From assembly GCF_002022415.1 (NCBI RefSeq), contig NZ_MUBG01000001.1, forward strand, positions 682,001 through 746,000: a stretch of DNA of 64,000 nt. Direction: 5' to 3'. Both the position numbers and the translations under genes were made by a program. This stretch comes from Bartonella sp. WD12.1 (lineage in GTDB: Bacteria; Pseudomonadota; Alphaproteobacteria; Rhizobiales; Rhizobiaceae). This document shows, piece by piece, positions 1-10,608 of the stretch (positions within the stretch are counted from its first letter, which is position 1; each line of letters begins with the position of its first letter). The notes below the pieces were generated by a model, which did not search any database, was not told the DNA's origin, and worked only from the letters and a program-made list of their open reading frames with translations.

Positions 1-2
1 CC

Positions 3-155
3 CGTATATTTTCGGAAGATATTATTTCATCAAAGGTGCCGGCGGCTTTCGTTATTGAGCTCAATGCTGGTGAAGTTGCTGATAAAAACATACAAAAAGG
101 GCAGCGTGTTATTCATCCTGCTATTTGTGGGAAATGTAAAGGTAATAGAGAATGA
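3..155 (+). CDS. DUF192 family protein, C-terminal end (5' truncated by window edge)
   Basis: The reading frame is open from the window edge and ends at TGA 153-155. The visible 50 residues include VIELNAGEV followed by a KGQRV-type turn, which is the usual C-terminal signature of DUF192 proteins (small beta-sheet domain, often periplasmic, function not established). The stop overlaps the start of the next gene in an ATGA arrangement, so the two are probably translationally coupled. The last residues (CGKCKGNRE) are an extension I do not recognise. The family assignment rests on a short stretch. Confidence 0.55.
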   Translation, partial: RIFSEDIISSKVPAAFVIELNAGEVADKNIQKGQRVIHPAICGKCKGNRE

Positions 156-925
156 CAGCAAAAGATGTTTATTTTTTTGAACACGATGGTTTACGATTTG
201 CTTATCGTGAGGAAGGTCAAGGTGTTCCTATTTTGTTGATTCATGGCTTTGGATCTTCTGCACGAATTAATTGGTATGCAACAGGGTGGTTTCGTAGCCT
301 TGTTGAGGTAGGTTATCGAGTTATAGCTCTTGATAATCGTGGACATGGTGATTCAGTTAAAAGTTATGATCCTTTATTTTATATTCCTCAAGCTATGGCT
401 GGCGATGCAGTTAAATTGCTTCAACACCTAGGATTATCTAAAGTTCATGTTATGGGATATTCCATGGGTGCTCGGATCAGTGCATTTATGGCGCTTTTGT
501 ATCCAGCATATGTGCATAGTGTTATTTTTGGAGGTTTAGGGATTGGTATGGTAACAGGGGGAGGTGACTGGAAACCTGTTGCAGAAGCTCTTTTAGCAGA
601 GGATGTTTCAACTATTACTAATGCGCGTGGTCTGATGTTCCGTAAATTTGTAGATCAAACTAAAAGTGACAGACGCGCTCTTGCTACTTGTATCATGACA
701 TCAGCACAAAGATTAACAGAGTCTGATGTTCATAAAATCAAGCAACCTGCACTTGTTGCTGTTGGTTCGTTAGATGATATCAGTGGTGAGGCAGAACCAT
801 TAGTCGCTTTGTTGCCACATGGTGAAGTGTTAGAAATTCCAGGACGAGATCATATGCTTGCTGTGGGAGATCAGGTCTATAAAAAAGGTGTTATCGATTT
901 TCTTTCTCGTTATCCGATTGCATGA
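152..925 (+). CDS. alpha/beta hydrolase
   Basis: This is a 257-residue alpha/beta-hydrolase fold protein. An oxyanion-type HGFGSS stretch lies near residue 31, the nucleophile elbow GYSMG places the catalytic serine at about residue 104, and GRDHM places the catalytic histidine at about 234. No signal peptide is visible, so it is probably cytoplasmic. It overlaps the DUF192 gene by 4 bases. The natural substrate cannot be inferred; such proteins include esterases, peroxidases and ester-bond hydrolases. Confidence 0.85.
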   Translation: MTAKDVYFFEHDGLRFAYREEGQGVPILLIHGFGSSARINWYATGWFRSLVEVGYRVIALDNRGHGDSVKSYDPLFYIPQAMAGDAVKLLQHLGLSKVHVMGYSMGARISAFMALLYPAYVHSVIFGGLGIGMVTGGGDWKPVAEALLAEDVSTITNARGLMFRKFVDQTKSDRRALATCIMTSAQRLTESDVHKIKQPALVAVGSLDDISGEAEPLVALLPHGEVLEIPGRDHMLAVGDQVYKKGVIDFLSRYPIA

Positions 926-1782
926 AATTCATTTATATTTATAAAAAGCTGAAATAAAATTTAACAGTTTGTTATTTTAGAAATATAAACAGCTTATTTG
1001 GAATTTCTGTTTTATTGTACAGCTTATGTTTAAAAACAAAAAAATATTGGTAAAAGCTTATATTAAGCGATTATATTATAATTTAATTTTTATATGTAAA
1101 AATATTGAAATAAATAATATAATTCAATAGAATATTTCAGTTTTTATAATTTATAAAATAAATGGAATGATTTTTATATCATAGATTTTATAGACAAATC
1201 GTAACGGCTACAAATTTAAAACAGCTTATGCTAGAGTGAAAATCTTCTTTATGATAGATTAATTGAACTTATTCTCTTTTTGAGCTCAAAGTTATCGTTT
1301 ATAGAAATAAAAACAAAGAGTAAATTTGTTTTTCAAAGATATTTTCTTTTGGTATTTATTTACTTAGTAAATAATTATTGGAAAAAGATTACTGTAGATC
1401 ATGCAAAAAGTTTCATGGTAAGTAAAACATTGTTTGTAGGAAATAATGTTTTTATTTATAATGACTTTGTTTGAAGTGAAATAACTAAGCATTGTGGTGG
1501 TTGATATTTAAGATATGTCTCGAATATCTTTATAGAAGAGAGTGCTAAATAAAAAAATAAAACAGAGATTGTTGTGTATTTTTTTATTTTAAAATTTAAT
1601 AATAATTATAGGCTTTTTATTGAAAGTTATTCAATACAGTTTGTGAGAATGATCTTGTTTTAAACATAAATAACAGGATTAAAGATTGGAAATAAAAATT
1701 TTTATCATCTTTGCAGAATCATAGAAGTATTTTATCTGCAAAAAAGAAATTAATTGATAATCTTAAAATGTAGGAGAGTGCG
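926..1782. other. AT-rich intergenic region, 857 bp
   Basis: Very AT-rich sequence with no supported gene. One TTG-initiated frame (1280-1474) has no ribosome binding site and no recognisable product. Long AT-rich spacers of this kind are typical of reduced Bartonella genomes, where they are often remnants of decayed genes. Confidence 0.6.
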
Positions 1783-1995
1783 GTGAATGCTGATGAAATA
1801 AGAAAACTTGATAGTTATTTTAAAAAGACGTTCCAAAATTCAGCATTGCAGGTAAAAGCACGGCCGAAAAAAGATGATTCTTGTGAAGTTTATATCGGGG
1901 ATGAATTTTTGGGTATTATTTACCGGGACGAGGATGAAAATGAGTTATCTTATAACTTCTCAATGGCTATATTAGATATTGATCTGGGAAAATGA
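1783..1995 (+). CDS. DUF3126 family protein
   Basis: A 70-residue acidic protein matching the short alphaproteobacterial DUF3126 family in length and pattern: N-terminal LDSYFKKTF helix, central EVYIGDEFLGIIYRDEDE, and a C-terminal ILDIDL ending. Function is unknown. The start is GTG 1783 preceded by TAGGAGAG at a good distance. It stands alone between a long AT-rich spacer and the convergent radC gene. Confidence 0.8.
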   Translation: MNADEIRKLDSYFKKTFQNSALQVKARPKKDDSCEVYIGDEFLGIIYRDEDENELSYNFSMAILDIDLGK

Positions 1996-2044
1996 TGTAA
2001 TTAATTGTAATTGGAATACGATTTTTTTCTGCATTCTATTGGTT

Positions 2045-2839
2045 TTATATAAGTTTTAGTGCTTTAAAGCTTGTGTGATCGTTACGCGCGATAATGAGAT
2101 GGTCATGAAGAATAATTCCGAGTGCATTGGCAATATCTTTTAATCTGTACGTCATTGATATATCTGTATCAGAAGGTGTAGCATCGCCTGAAGGGTGGTT
2201 GTGAACTAAGATAAGCCCTGATGCAGATAATTCTAAAGCTCGAGAGACAACTTCACGAGGGTAGACAGGAGTATGATCGATAGTGCCAGTTTGTTGCACT
2301 TCATCAGAAAGTAAGCCATTTTTCTTATCAAGAAATAGAACACGAAATTGTTCCCGTGTTTCATGCGCCATAACAGCTTTGCAATAAGCTAATACCTTAT
2401 CCCACGTGGAAAAAATATCACGTTTAGATAGTTGTGCACGAGCAAGGCGTCCTGCGACACCTGAAATAATTTTCAGGTCTATTGCAGTAGCTGGACCACA
2501 TCCAGGAACTTCTTGAAGAAGGTTAATATCAGCATTCAACACATCAGTTAACGAGCCGAAACGTTCTATTAAATTTTTGGCTATTATTTTTGTGTTTACT
2601 CGAGGGAGAGTACGAAAAAGCAATAGTTCAAGATATTCATAATCCTCAATTGCATTGCCCTTCGTCTTTAAGTAGCGTTTACGCAGACGTTCACGATGTC
2701 CTTCATAATGTTTAGTTATTTTTGAATTTGTTTTAAGTTTTTCATTTTTTGTTTGTGGTATCGGACTAAGCGAAGCACTTGATATTAGCTCAAAGGAATT
2801 GCTTTGCATGACTCCATTTTTATTTGATTTTTTTGCCAT
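2045..2839 (-). CDS. radC: RadC family JAB-domain protein
   Basis: 264 residues. The N-terminal half carries a helix-hairpin-helix-like segment ([12 protein letters not shown]). The C-terminal half is an MPN/JAB metalloprotease-like domain with the HNHPSG motif and a downstream Asp (SDTD), the expected zinc ligands. Despite the name, a DNA-repair role is not established for the family. The gene lies 17 bases downstream of map on the same strand, so the two are likely cotranscribed. The first 45 residues are low in conservation and basic. Confidence 0.88.
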   Translation of the reverse strand: MAKKSNKNGVMQSNSFELISSASLSPIPQTKNEKLKTNSKITKHYEGHRERLRKRYLKTKGNAIEDYEYLELLLFRTLPRVNTKIIAKNLIERFGSLTDVLNADINLLQEVPGCGPATAIDLKIISGVAGRLARAQLSKRDIFSTWDKVLAYCKAVMAHETREQFRVLFLDKKNGLLSDEVQQTGTIDHTPVYPREVVSRALELSASGLILVHNHPSGDATPSDTDISMTYRLKDIANALGIILHDHLIIARNDHTSFKALKLI

Positions 2840-2856
2840 AATATTACTACATTTAT

Positions 2857-3687
2857 TTAAGCGTATGAACTTGGAACATAAAAAATATCTTTAGGAGATT
2901 CAGTAAATATTTCGCATCCTTGACTTGTTACGCCAATTGTATGTTCATACTGTGCAGTAAGTGAACGATCACGTGTCACAGCAGTCCAGCCATCAGATAA
3001 AATCTTAACTTGTGGTTTGCCAAGGTTAATCATGGGTTCAATTGTAAATATCATGCCTTGTTTTAATTCTTCACCTTGCCCTGGGTTTCCATAATGTAAA
3101 ATATTTGGTGCATCATGAAAAAGTTGACCAATTCCATGACCACAAAAATCTCTTACAACTGAACACCGTTCAGATTCTGCGTAACGCTGAATGGCTGCAC
3201 CAATATCACCTGTAGTTGCACCAGGTTTAACTGCTGCAATTCCCCTCATAAGGCTTTCATGGGTTATTTTTAGCAAACGTTCTGCAGCACGCTTGATTTT
3301 TCCAACAGGATACATGCGACTTGAGTCTCCATGCCAACCATTGAGAATGAATGTTACATCAATATTAACAATATCACCTTCTTGCAAAGGCCTTTTATTG
3401 GGTATGCCATGGCAAACAACGTGATTGATAGATGTACAGCATGAATGGCTGTATCCATGATAATTTAAGTCAGCAGGTAAAGCACCGCGTTCAACTCCAT
3501 AAATAAAGACAAAATCATCAATTTCTTGTGTAGTAATACCAGGTTTAATGATGTCTGTGAGTGCATCAAGGCATTCTGCCGCAATGCGACCAACTTTGCG
3601 CATTTCAGAAAAAGCATAGTCGTCAAAAATACGAATTTGTCCATTAAATTTTAAGGGTACTTTATTATATTCAATATAACTGGTCAT
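2857..3687 (-). CDS. map: methionine aminopeptidase, type I
   Basis: 276-residue cytoplasmic enzyme that removes the initiator methionine from nascent proteins. The pita-bread-fold metal ligands are visible: Asp in VNIDVTF, Asp in GDSSRM, His in [10 protein letters not shown], Glu in FTIEPMIN and Glu in YEHTIGV; the substrate-side His is in YHGYSHS. It overlaps the 3' end of sfsA by 17 bases and precedes radC, forming a leftward sfsA-map-radC block. Confidence 0.96.
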   Translation of the reverse strand: MTSYIEYNKVPLKFNGQIRIFDDYAFSEMRKVGRIAAECLDALTDIIKPGITTQEIDDFVFIYGVERGALPADLNYHGYSHSCCTSINHVVCHGIPNKRPLQEGDIVNIDVTFILNGWHGDSSRMYPVGKIKRAAERLLKITHESLMRGIAAVKPGATTGDIGAAIQRYAESERCSVVRDFCGHGIGQLFHDAPNILHYGNPGQGEELKQGMIFTIEPMINLGKPQVKILSDGWTAVTRDRSLTAQYEHTIGVTSQGCEIFTESPKDIFYVPSSYA

Positions 3688-4396
3688 TTTTCTTGCTATT
3701 TTCTATTTTTACTTGGTGAATCGGAAAAATACCTTTTATACTTACGTGACATTTTATAGCATAAAATTCTACCCCTGATTTTAAAGCTAAATCAAATTTA
3801 CATCCATAAGTGGGATCAAGATCACGACAAACTGTAAAAGCTGAGCAATCTTCTCGTTGAATGATGTAAAGCATAGCTGCTCGCTTTCCTTGTTGCACAA
3901 TTTTTATGAGCTCATCAAGATGGCGTGCACCACGTTTTGTTACAGTATCGGGAAATTCTGCTAATCCCTTTTGACGTATGAAATGAACGTTTTTTACTTC
4001 TAGATAACATTCTGGAAGAGTGTCATCATGTAGAAGAAAATCAATACGTGAGTGTGTACCGTAGCGTTGTTCACTTAAGATCGTTTTATATCCGCTTAAT
4101 TCGGGCAATAAACCATTTTGAATTGCTTCTAATGCAAGTTTGTTAGGCAAAGTTGTATTAATGCCAACCAAAGTATTGTCTGCTTCGACAATTTCTAATC
4201 GATATGGATATTTTCGCTTGGGATCATTACTGTATGAAAGCCAAACATTAGAGTCGGGAGTTGTTAATCCGAGCATCGAGCCTGTGTTAGGAACTGAAAC
4301 GGTAAAGATATGCTGATCATTCTTTCTAACATCAGCAAGAAAGCGTTTATAACGGCGGACAAGTTTTGCAGGATAGAGTTCAGGAACAAAAAACAT
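3671..4396 (-). CDS. sfsA: SfsA family DNA/RNA nuclease-like protein
   Basis: 241 residues, normal SfsA length. An N-terminal OB-like part (VRRYKRFLADV, CPNTGSM-like VPNTGSMLGL) is followed by a PD-(D/E)XK nuclease-like core with SRIDFLL and ECYLEVKNV, and by TKRGARHLDEL. SfsA was first described as a sugar fermentation stimulation protein; its structure suggests nucleic-acid binding. It heads the leftward block with map and radC. Confidence 0.93.
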   Translation of the reverse strand: MFFVPELYPAKLVRRYKRFLADVRKNDQHIFTVSVPNTGSMLGLTTPDSNVWLSYSNDPKRKYPYRLEIVEADNTLVGINTTLPNKLALEAIQNGLLPELSGYKTILSEQRYGTHSRIDFLLHDDTLPECYLEVKNVHFIRQKGLAEFPDTVTKRGARHLDELIKIVQQGKRAAMLYIIQREDCSAFTVCRDLDPTYGCKFDLALKSGVEFYAIKCHVSIKGIFPIHQVKIENSKKNDQLY

Positions 4397-4445
4397 ATTC
4401 CCTTATTAAAGGGCATAATCTTATAATTCAACTCAAGAATTATAT

Positions 4446-4556
4446 TCAGATGAGTTGAAGCACATCAGATATAGTTACATTGGCATAAAAAATAATAGTT
4501 GTAACAATCAATAACATTGTTATGAGTGCAAGAGTCATTTTTCTTTCGGAATTCAT
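4446..4556 (-). CDS. candidate small single-span membrane protein, 36 aa
   Basis: An ATG at 4556 (reverse strand) opens a 36-codon frame preceded by AAGGA 6-7 bases upstream. The product begins MNSERKM and then has one strongly hydrophobic stretch (LALITMLLIVTTIIFYA) followed by a short polar tail, the layout of a small inner-membrane protein. It is divergent to the TrmJ-like gene and upstream of sfsA. No homologue is recalled, so the call rests only on the ribosome binding site and the clean membrane segment. Confidence 0.45.
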   Translation of the reverse strand: MNSERKMTLALITMLLIVTTIIFYANVTISDVLQLI

Positions 4557-4718
4557 ACTTAATCCTTTTCTAGATAAATCAATGATTTTCTATTGAGGAG
4601 ATAAAATTGACTACAATTTGTCACTAAAAAGGTTATTTCATGGAGTATTGATTTGAAAGGTTGAGTTGCAGAAAAAATTAGCTATAGAGATATGATTTAT
4701 GAAGATCGGTGAGATGAA

Positions 4719-5558
4719 ATGGCTGGGACAAATAGGAGTTGTCAAAATATAATGAATGGTCCAATTATTGTCTTAGTTGAGCCGCAATTGCCAGAAAATA
4801 TTGGTATGGTGGCAAGAGCGATGGCAAATTTTGGACTATCTGATCTTCGGCTGGTTAAACCACGAGAAATATTTCCAAATGAGAAAGCTAGAGCTGCAGC
4901 CAGTAAAGCTGATCATATTATTGATAATGCATTAGTTTTTAATACATTATATGACGCAATCGCAGATTTAAATTATGTTTTGGGTACAACAGCACGTAAA
5001 AGATGTGGTTTTAAGACTGTTAGAAGTGCTGTAGAAGCAGCAGGTATTTTACGTTATCATGAAAGTGTTGGGCATAAAATAGGTATTTTATTTGGTAGAG
5101 AAAGGTGGGGGCTTAAAAATGACGAAATTAGCTTTGCTGACGAAATTGTTACTTTTCCAGTTAATCCTGCTTTTGCTTCATTGAATATTGCACAAGCAGT
5201 TCTGTTGATGTCTTATGAATGGATGAAATCCGGTTTAGATGATTTAAACGATACGGCTTTTCGTGTAGCAGAAATGAAATCAGCAGATAAAGCCACGCTG
5301 CACGGTTTTTTATCGCAATTAGAAAATGCTTTGGATTCTCGTGGATATTTTAGACCGCAAGAACGCAAAGAGGTGATGGTTCTCAATATACGCTCTGTTT
5401 TTACACGTGCTAATTTGAGTGAATCTGAAATTCGACTGCTACGGGGAGTTATATCTTCACTCGATCATTTTTCACCTCAATTTCCACGGGGTAGCGGTGC
5501 ACCTATAGGGCGTAATCGCAAAAAGAAAATCACAACAGGTGTAAACACTAATGAGTGA
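4719..5558 (+). CDS. trmJ: TrmJ-like SPOUT RNA 2'-O-methyltransferase
   Basis: 279 residues. The SpoU/TrmH core is clear: PENIGMVARAMANFG (motif 1), LFGRERWGL (motif 2) and NPAFASLNIAQAV (motif 3), forming the trefoil knot that binds S-adenosylmethionine. Family members methylate tRNA at position 32; some act on rRNA, so the exact target is inferred. An alternative start is the Met of MNGPIIVL, 11 residues in. It overlaps murI by 8 bases. Confidence 0.85.
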   Translation: MAGTNRSCQNIMNGPIIVLVEPQLPENIGMVARAMANFGLSDLRLVKPREIFPNEKARAAASKADHIIDNALVFNTLYDAIADLNYVLGTTARKRCGFKTVRSAVEAAGILRYHESVGHKIGILFGRERWGLKNDEISFADEIVTFPVNPAFASLNIAQAVLLMSYEWMKSGLDDLNDTAFRVAEMKSADKATLHGFLSQLENALDSRGYFRPQERKEVMVLNIRSVFTRANLSESEIRLLRGVISSLDHFSPQFPRGSGAPIGRNRKKKITTGVNTNE

Positions 5559-6363
5559 GCGGCCACTTCTTTTTTTTGATAGCGGTATTGGTGGGTTAAC
5601 AGTGGTAAAGGAAGTACGCGCTCTTATTTCTGAATTCCAATTTATTTATGTTGCTGATGATGCAGGATTTCCTTATGGTGTTTGGAGTGAAGATGCTTTA
5701 AAACAGCGCATTTTAAAGATTTTTACAAATCTATTAAAATTTTATAATCCTGTTTTATGTGTTATTGCATGCAATACGGCTTCTACATTGTTGATAACAG
5801 ATTTACGACAAAAATTTCCTAATATTCTTTTTGTTGGAACTGTACCTGCAATTAAATTAGCAGCTAAAAAAACAAAGTCAGGTCTTATTTCAGTGTTAGC
5901 AACTCCTGGGACGATTCAACGTGCGTATACACATAAATTAATAGATTCTTTTGCCAATCAGTACCATGTTCAGCTTGTGGGCAGTACAAAACTTGCAGGA
6001 TTTGCTGAAAATTATTTGCGTGGGAATCCTATCGATGACAAAGAATTGCGTCGTGAAATCTTACCGTGTTTTGTTGAGAAAAATGGCAAATATACAGATG
6101 TTATTGTCTTGGCTTGCACACATTATCCTTTTTTAATTAATTTATTTCACAAGCAGGCTTTATGGCCGGTAAATTGGATTGATCCAGCAAAGGCTATAGC
6201 CAGACGCACCAGATCGTTATTATTAGAGGAAATACGAAATAAAGACATAAAGACACATGAAGACTGCGCTTTATTTACATCGCAAAATATAGGAGTTGCA
6301 ACTGAGCATTTATTACAAAAGTTTGGTTTTAATATAGTAAAGGGAGTTGACTTTAAAGTATAA
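5551..6363 (+). CDS. murI: glutamate racemase
   Basis: 270 residues, normal for MurI. It interconverts L- and D-glutamate to supply D-Glu for peptidoglycan. The two catalytic cysteines are present in VIACNTAST and VLACTHYPFL, and the N-terminal FFDSGIGGLTV and DDAGFPYG stretches are conserved. Start ATG 5551 lies inside the end of the upstream methyltransferase gene, suggesting coupling. Confidence 0.95.
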   Translation: MSERPLLFFDSGIGGLTVVKEVRALISEFQFIYVADDAGFPYGVWSEDALKQRILKIFTNLLKFYNPVLCVIACNTASTLLITDLRQKFPNILFVGTVPAIKLAAKKTKSGLISVLATPGTIQRAYTHKLIDSFANQYHVQLVGSTKLAGFAENYLRGNPIDDKELRREILPCFVEKNGKYTDVIVLACTHYPFLINLFHKQALWPVNWIDPAKAIARRTRSLLLEEIRNKDIKTHEDCALFTSQNIGVATEHLLQKFGFNIVKGVDFKV

Positions 6364-6541
6364 TTGAATAAAGTTATTTTAACTTTTTCTTTTAAGAAAA
6401 TAATATTAATTGACGTGTCCCGTGGATAGCTTTCAAATTTGTGTGTAAGATATCCTGTCAGTCTTCACTTTAGAAGGCAGAGGAGGGTGCGTTTCCTTGA
6501 GGTTTATATTTTGACCTTGTTTTTTATGTAAAGGAAATGCG

Positions 6542-7159
6542 ATGAGTAAGCGCGAATCAACAAAGTATAAAATTGACCGCCGTATGGGGGAAAATATTTG
6601 GGGGCGCCCCAAGTCTCCTGTAAATCGCCGTGAATATGGTCCTGGTCAACACGGGCAGCGCCGTAAAGGTAAACTTTCTGATTATGGTATCCAATTGCGT
6701 GCTAAGCAGAAATTAAAAGGATTTTATGGTGATATTTCAGAAAAGCAATTTCGTAAAATTTATGAAGAAGCTGTTCGTCGTCGCGGTGATACAAGTGAAA
6801 ATCTTATCGGTCTTTTAGAGTCACGTTTAGATGCTATCGTTTATCGCGCAAAATTTGTACCTACTATTTTTGCTTCTCGTCAATTTATCAATCATGGTCA
6901 CGTCAATGTAAATGGTCGACGTACCAACATTCAGTCATACCGTTGTAAACCAGGCGATGTTATTGAAGTTCGTGAGAAATCAAAGCAGCTTGTTTTGGTC
7001 TTAGAATCTATACAATTAGCTGAGCGTGATGTACCTGAATATATTGAGGCAGATCACAGCAAAATGAAAGCAACTTTTACTTGTATTCCTGCTTTTTCAG
7101 ATGTTCCTTATGCTGTCCACATGGAACCTAATTTAGTTGTTGAATTTTATTCACGCTAA
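6542..7159 (+). CDS. rpsD: 30S ribosomal protein S4
   Basis: 205 residues, typical bacterial S4. An N-terminal part with [18 protein letters not shown] is followed by an S4 RNA-binding domain ([25 protein letters not shown]). It nucleates assembly of the 16S 5' domain and usually autoregulates translation. It is monocistronic here, with AAAGGAAATGCG upstream of ATG 6542 and a strong hairpin downstream. Confidence 0.98.
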   Translation: MSKRESTKYKIDRRMGENIWGRPKSPVNRREYGPGQHGQRRKGKLSDYGIQLRAKQKLKGFYGDISEKQFRKIYEEAVRRRGDTSENLIGLLESRLDAIVYRAKFVPTIFASRQFINHGHVNVNGRRTNIQSYRCKPGDVIEVREKSKQLVLVLESIQLAERDVPEYIEADHSKMKATFTCIPAFSDVPYAVHMEPNLVVEFYSR

Positions 7160-7226
7160 ATTTTTTATGTAGAATTTATTTTCTCTAATTTGATTGCGTA
7201 TTTAAAAATCGCTATGTTGTTTTGCA

Positions 7227-7282
7227 ATCGCTGGAACTGATAACATCATTAATCCATCAGAGGTTATCAGTTTTTCTGCGAT
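7227..7282 (+). terminator. hairpin/terminator downstream of rpsD
   Basis: A perfect 10-bp stem (AACTGATAAC 7235-7244 with GTTATCAGTT 7263-7272) is followed by a T-run; an outer ATCGC/GCGAT pair (7227-7231 with 7278-7282) extends it. The loop is 18 nt, longer than usual for an intrinsic terminator. The rest of the rpsD-ttcA interval (7160-7485) shows no gene. Confidence 0.5.
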
Positions 7283-7515
7283 AGCGTATGTACATTTTTA
7301 TCTTTTTGATTATGAATATCCAATTTATAAACAGGATTTAGCATAAATTTAAATCCTGTTATATTTATTGTTGTTTGTATTATGATTGAAAGTGAGCCAT
7401 TGTATTATTATACAGGGTATAGTATTATGAATTAAACTTTCTAAGTAATATCGAACAATAGAAAAATGTAGGTATAGGTGGTCTTTTGGAGGAGAGTGTT
7501 GATGATTGCCATCCA

Positions 7516-8304
7516 ATGTTTCGAGTTGCTCCTTCAACTGTAGAGTTTAATAAATTACGTAAACGACTTTTACATCATATACGGCAAGCGTTCGATGATT
7601 TTTCTATGTTATCTTCAGGAAAAAAATGGCTTGTTGCTTTGTCTGGTGGAAAAGATTCTTATGGTTTATTGGCTCTTCTCTTAAATTTAAAATGGCGTGG
7701 TCTTTTACAAATTGAAATTTTAGCTTGTAATCTTGATCAAGGTCAACCAGGTTTTCCAAAGTATGTTCTTCCTGATTATTTGAATAATTATCAAATTCCT
7801 TATCGCATTGAATATCAGGATACTTATTCAGTTGTTACAGATAAGTTGACACCAATACAAACATATTGTTCGCTTTGTTCCAGGTTGCGGCGTGGACATT
7901 TGTATCGTATCGCACGTGAGGAGGGGTGTTCTGCATTAGTACTCGGACATCATCGTGATGATGTTTTAGAAACGTTTTTTATGAATTTATTTCATGGTGG
8001 TCGTTTAGCAGCTATGCCTGGAAAGCTTATAAATGATGAGGGAGATCTTTTTGTTTTGCGTCCTCTTGTTTATGCAGCTGAAGAGGATATGAAAAAATTT
8101 TCTCAAGCAATGCAATTTCCTATTATTCCTTGTAATCTTTGTGGTAGCCAAAGTGGTTTGCAACGCAATGTAATAAAAGAAATGCTGAATGATATCGAAA
8201 AAAGAATGCCAGGGCGTAAAGATACTATGATTCGTGCTTTGACAAATGTGCGCCCAAGTCATTTGCTTGATAAAAAGCTTTTCGCTTTTAATGCTTTACT
8301 ATAA
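7516..8304 (+). CDS. ttcA: tRNA 2-thiocytidine(32) biosynthesis protein
   Basis: PP-loop ATPase with an iron-sulfur cluster that thiolates cytidine 32 of tRNA. Visible motifs are SGGKDSYG (ATP-binding PP-loop), YCSLCSR and CNLCG (cluster-binding cysteine pairs), and [14 protein letters not shown]. About 262 residues from ATG 7516. The frame is open from TTG 7486 (272 residues); a strong GGAGGAGAG at 7487-7495 sits 20 bases before ATG 7516 and inside the longer frame, so the true start is uncertain. Confidence 0.9.
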   Translation: MFRVAPSTVEFNKLRKRLLHHIRQAFDDFSMLSSGKKWLVALSGGKDSYGLLALLLNLKWRGLLQIEILACNLDQGQPGFPKYVLPDYLNNYQIPYRIEYQDTYSVVTDKLTPIQTYCSLCSRLRRGHLYRIAREEGCSALVLGHHRDDVLETFFMNLFHGGRLAAMPGKLINDEGDLFVLRPLVYAAEEDMKKFSQAMQFPIIPCNLCGSQSGLQRNVIKEMLNDIEKRMPGRKDTMIRALTNVRPSHLLDKKLFAFNALL

Positions 8305-8305
8305 T

Positions 8306-9619
8306 TTAAACAGCAATACCATAAAGATCATAGGCATCGGATTGTTCGATTTTAACAGTAACAAATTCACCGCTGCGAAGTGGTCGCCGTGATGATATAT
8401 GAACAACGCCATCTATCTCTGGAGCATCATACTTACTGCGACCTTTAGCTACTTTACCTTGACTTTCATCAATGAGGATTTGAAGCCTTTGTCCAATCTT
8501 TTTCTTTAAAAGACGGACAGAAATTTGTTGTTGTTTTGCCATAAAGCGATGCCAACGACTTTCTTTCACTTCTTCCGCAATGCTTTCTAATTCAAGATCG
8601 TTTGCAGCAGCACCTTTTACTGCCTCATATTTAAAGCAACCAGCACGCTCAATTTTTGTTTCTTCTAACCATTCAAGAAGCGTCTCAAAATCTTCATTGG
8701 TTTCTCCTGGAAAACCAACAATGAATGTTGATCGCAAAGTGAGATCTGGACAAATTTTTCGCCACTCTTCAATTCTACGATTCGTTTTTTCCATATGAGC
8801 AGGGCGTTTCATATTGCGTAAAACAGTTGGTGATGCATGCTGAAAAGGGATATCTAAATAAGGGAGGATTTTTCCTGCGGCCATCAGTTCAATAACTGCA
8901 TCAACATGAGGATAAGGATAAACATAGTGCATACGCACCCAAACACCCATATCTCCTAATTCGCGACAAAGATCTAAAAATTTAGTTTTTATTGTGCGCT
9001 CTTTCCAAGAGCTTTCAGCATATTTAATATCAATACCATAAGCACTAGTGTCTTGTGAAATAATCAAAAGTTCTTTTACGCCTGCTTGTACAAGCTTTTC
9101 TGCTTCGCGGAGAATATCGCCTATAGGGCGAGAGACCAAATTACCGCGCAGAGCAGGGATAATACAAAAACTGCATCGATTAGAACATCCTTCAGAAATT
9201 TTTAAATAAGCATAATGGCGGGGTGTAAGACGGATGCCTTGTGGAGGAACTAAATCAACGAAAGGATCATGGACTGGAGGAACGACTGTATGAACTGCTT
9301 GTATGACGTTTTCATATGCTTGTGGTCCAGTAATAGCTAATACACTAGGATGTGCTTGACGGATAACATCAGGTTCAGCACCAAGGCATCCAGTTACAAT
9401 AACTTTTCCGTTTTCTTTGATAGCTTTTTCAATATTAGCTAGTGATTCAGCTCGTGCAGAATCAAGAAAACCACAGGTATTAACGATAACGAGATCCGCT
9501 CCTTGGTGCTTATGTGAGATTTCGTAACCTTCAGAACGAAGACTTGTAATAATACGCTCAGAATCTACAAGTGCTTTTGGACAACCGAGAGAAACAAAAC
9601 TAATGCGAGGTGCTGCCAT
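8306..9619 (-). CDS. rimO: ribosomal protein S12 methylthiotransferase
   Basis: 437 residues, normal RimO size. An N-terminal UPF0004 domain ([13 protein letters not shown] with cluster cysteines VNTCGF and VTGCLG) is followed by the radical-SAM motif CSNRCSFC and a C-terminal TRAM domain. It adds a methylthio group to the conserved aspartate of S12. It converges on ttcA with 1 base between stop codons. Confidence 0.96.
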   Translation of the reverse strand: MAAPRISFVSLGCPKALVDSERIITSLRSEGYEISHKHQGADLVIVNTCGFLDSARAESLANIEKAIKENGKVIVTGCLGAEPDVIRQAHPSVLAITGPQAYENVIQAVHTVVPPVHDPFVDLVPPQGIRLTPRHYAYLKISEGCSNRCSFCIIPALRGNLVSRPIGDILREAEKLVQAGVKELLIISQDTSAYGIDIKYAESSWKERTIKTKFLDLCRELGDMGVWVRMHYVYPYPHVDAVIELMAAGKILPYLDIPFQHASPTVLRNMKRPAHMEKTNRRIEEWRKICPDLTLRSTFIVGFPGETNEDFETLLEWLEETKIERAGCFKYEAVKGAAANDLELESIAEEVKESRWHRFMAKQQQISVRLLKKKIGQRLQILIDESQGKVAKGRSKYDAPEIDGVVHISSRRPLRSGEFVTVKIEQSDAYDLYGIAV

Positions 9620-9894
9620 AATTAATCCTTGTAATTCTTTAATGAAAATCTAGCTTATCCATTATCCCTACTTTTTAGGAAAAATGTCTGCATACTCTTT
9701 AACCTTTAGACGCATTTGATACATTTTGCTACAAAGTTATGTAAATTTATTTATAATCACGAGCATACAGAATACAAAAGACAAAAACGCTAATAAATGG
9801 CGTTATCTATAATCATCACGGTGACGACTTTGTATATATAAACATTTCTAAAACCTACACAGCTGTTTATTTATATTTTCAATTATTTTGCCTT

Positions 9895-10608
9895 TTAATA
9901 ATGGCGAATAAGTCCAACAAGTTTGCCTTGTATATGAACACGTTCAGGCTTATATACGCGCGTTTCATAATGAGGATTTGCAGCCTCTAATGCAATTGAA
10001 ACCCCTTTACGTCGGTAACGTTTTAAAGTTGCTTCTTGTTTATCAATTAATGCAATGATAATTTCACCTTGTGTTGCTGTACTTTGACGTTTAATAATTA
10101 TAGTATCTTTATCAATAATACCTGCCTCAACCATAGAATCACCTTTAACTTCCAAGGCATAATACTCACCTAAACCAATCATGTCTGATGGGAGAGAAAG
10201 TGTATTTGTTTGCTGTTGTATTGCCGAAATAGGTACGCCAGCAGCAATACGGCCCATAATAGGGATAGTAATATTTTGTTTGTTTTTCTTGTCAGAACGA
10301 TCAAGATTATCAAAGTTTTGAAATGTTTTTTTTGTGTTTTTTTCTACCGTACTTGGAAAAATTTTACGTGCAGAGGAAAGATTGAATGTTATTTTATCAG
10401 GAAGCCTGATAACTTCTACTGCACGAGCACGGTTTGGTAAACGACGTATAAAACCACGCTCTTCTAAAGCTGTAATAAGCCTATGAATGCTGGATTTTGA
10501 AGCAAGCTCTAATGCATTTCTCATCTCATCAAAAGAAGGGGGGATACCAGTTTCTTTCATATGATTGTAAATGAATAAAAGTAGCTCATATTGTTTACAT
10601 GTCAGCAT
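9895..10608 (-). CDS. lexA: LexA repressor
   Basis: 237 residues. An N-terminal winged-helix domain ([28 protein letters not shown]) is joined by a linker to the self-cleaving S24 domain: cleavage site Ala-Gly in GRIAAGVP, catalytic Ser in KGDSMVEAG and Lys in EATLKRY. It represses the SOS regulon until RecA-stimulated autocleavage. The linker (around residues 85-112) is polar and longer than in E. coli, as is usual in Alphaproteobacteria. Confidence 0.97.
   Translation of the reverse strand: MLTCKQYELLLFIYNHMKETGIPPSFDEMRNALELASKSSIHRLITALEERGFIRRLPNRARAVEVIRLPDKITFNLSSARKIFPSTVEKNTKKTFQNFDNLDRSDKKNKQNITIPIMGRIAAGVPISAIQQQTNTLSLPSDMIGLGEYYALEVKGDSMVEAGIIDKDTIIIKRQSTATQGEIIIALIDKQEATLKRYRRKGVSIALEAANPHYETRVYKPERVHIQGKLVGLIRHY

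Noticed and set aside
1280-1474. 64-codon frame in the spacer after the hydrolase
   Set aside because: TTG start, no ribosome binding site, AT-driven composition and no family resemblance.
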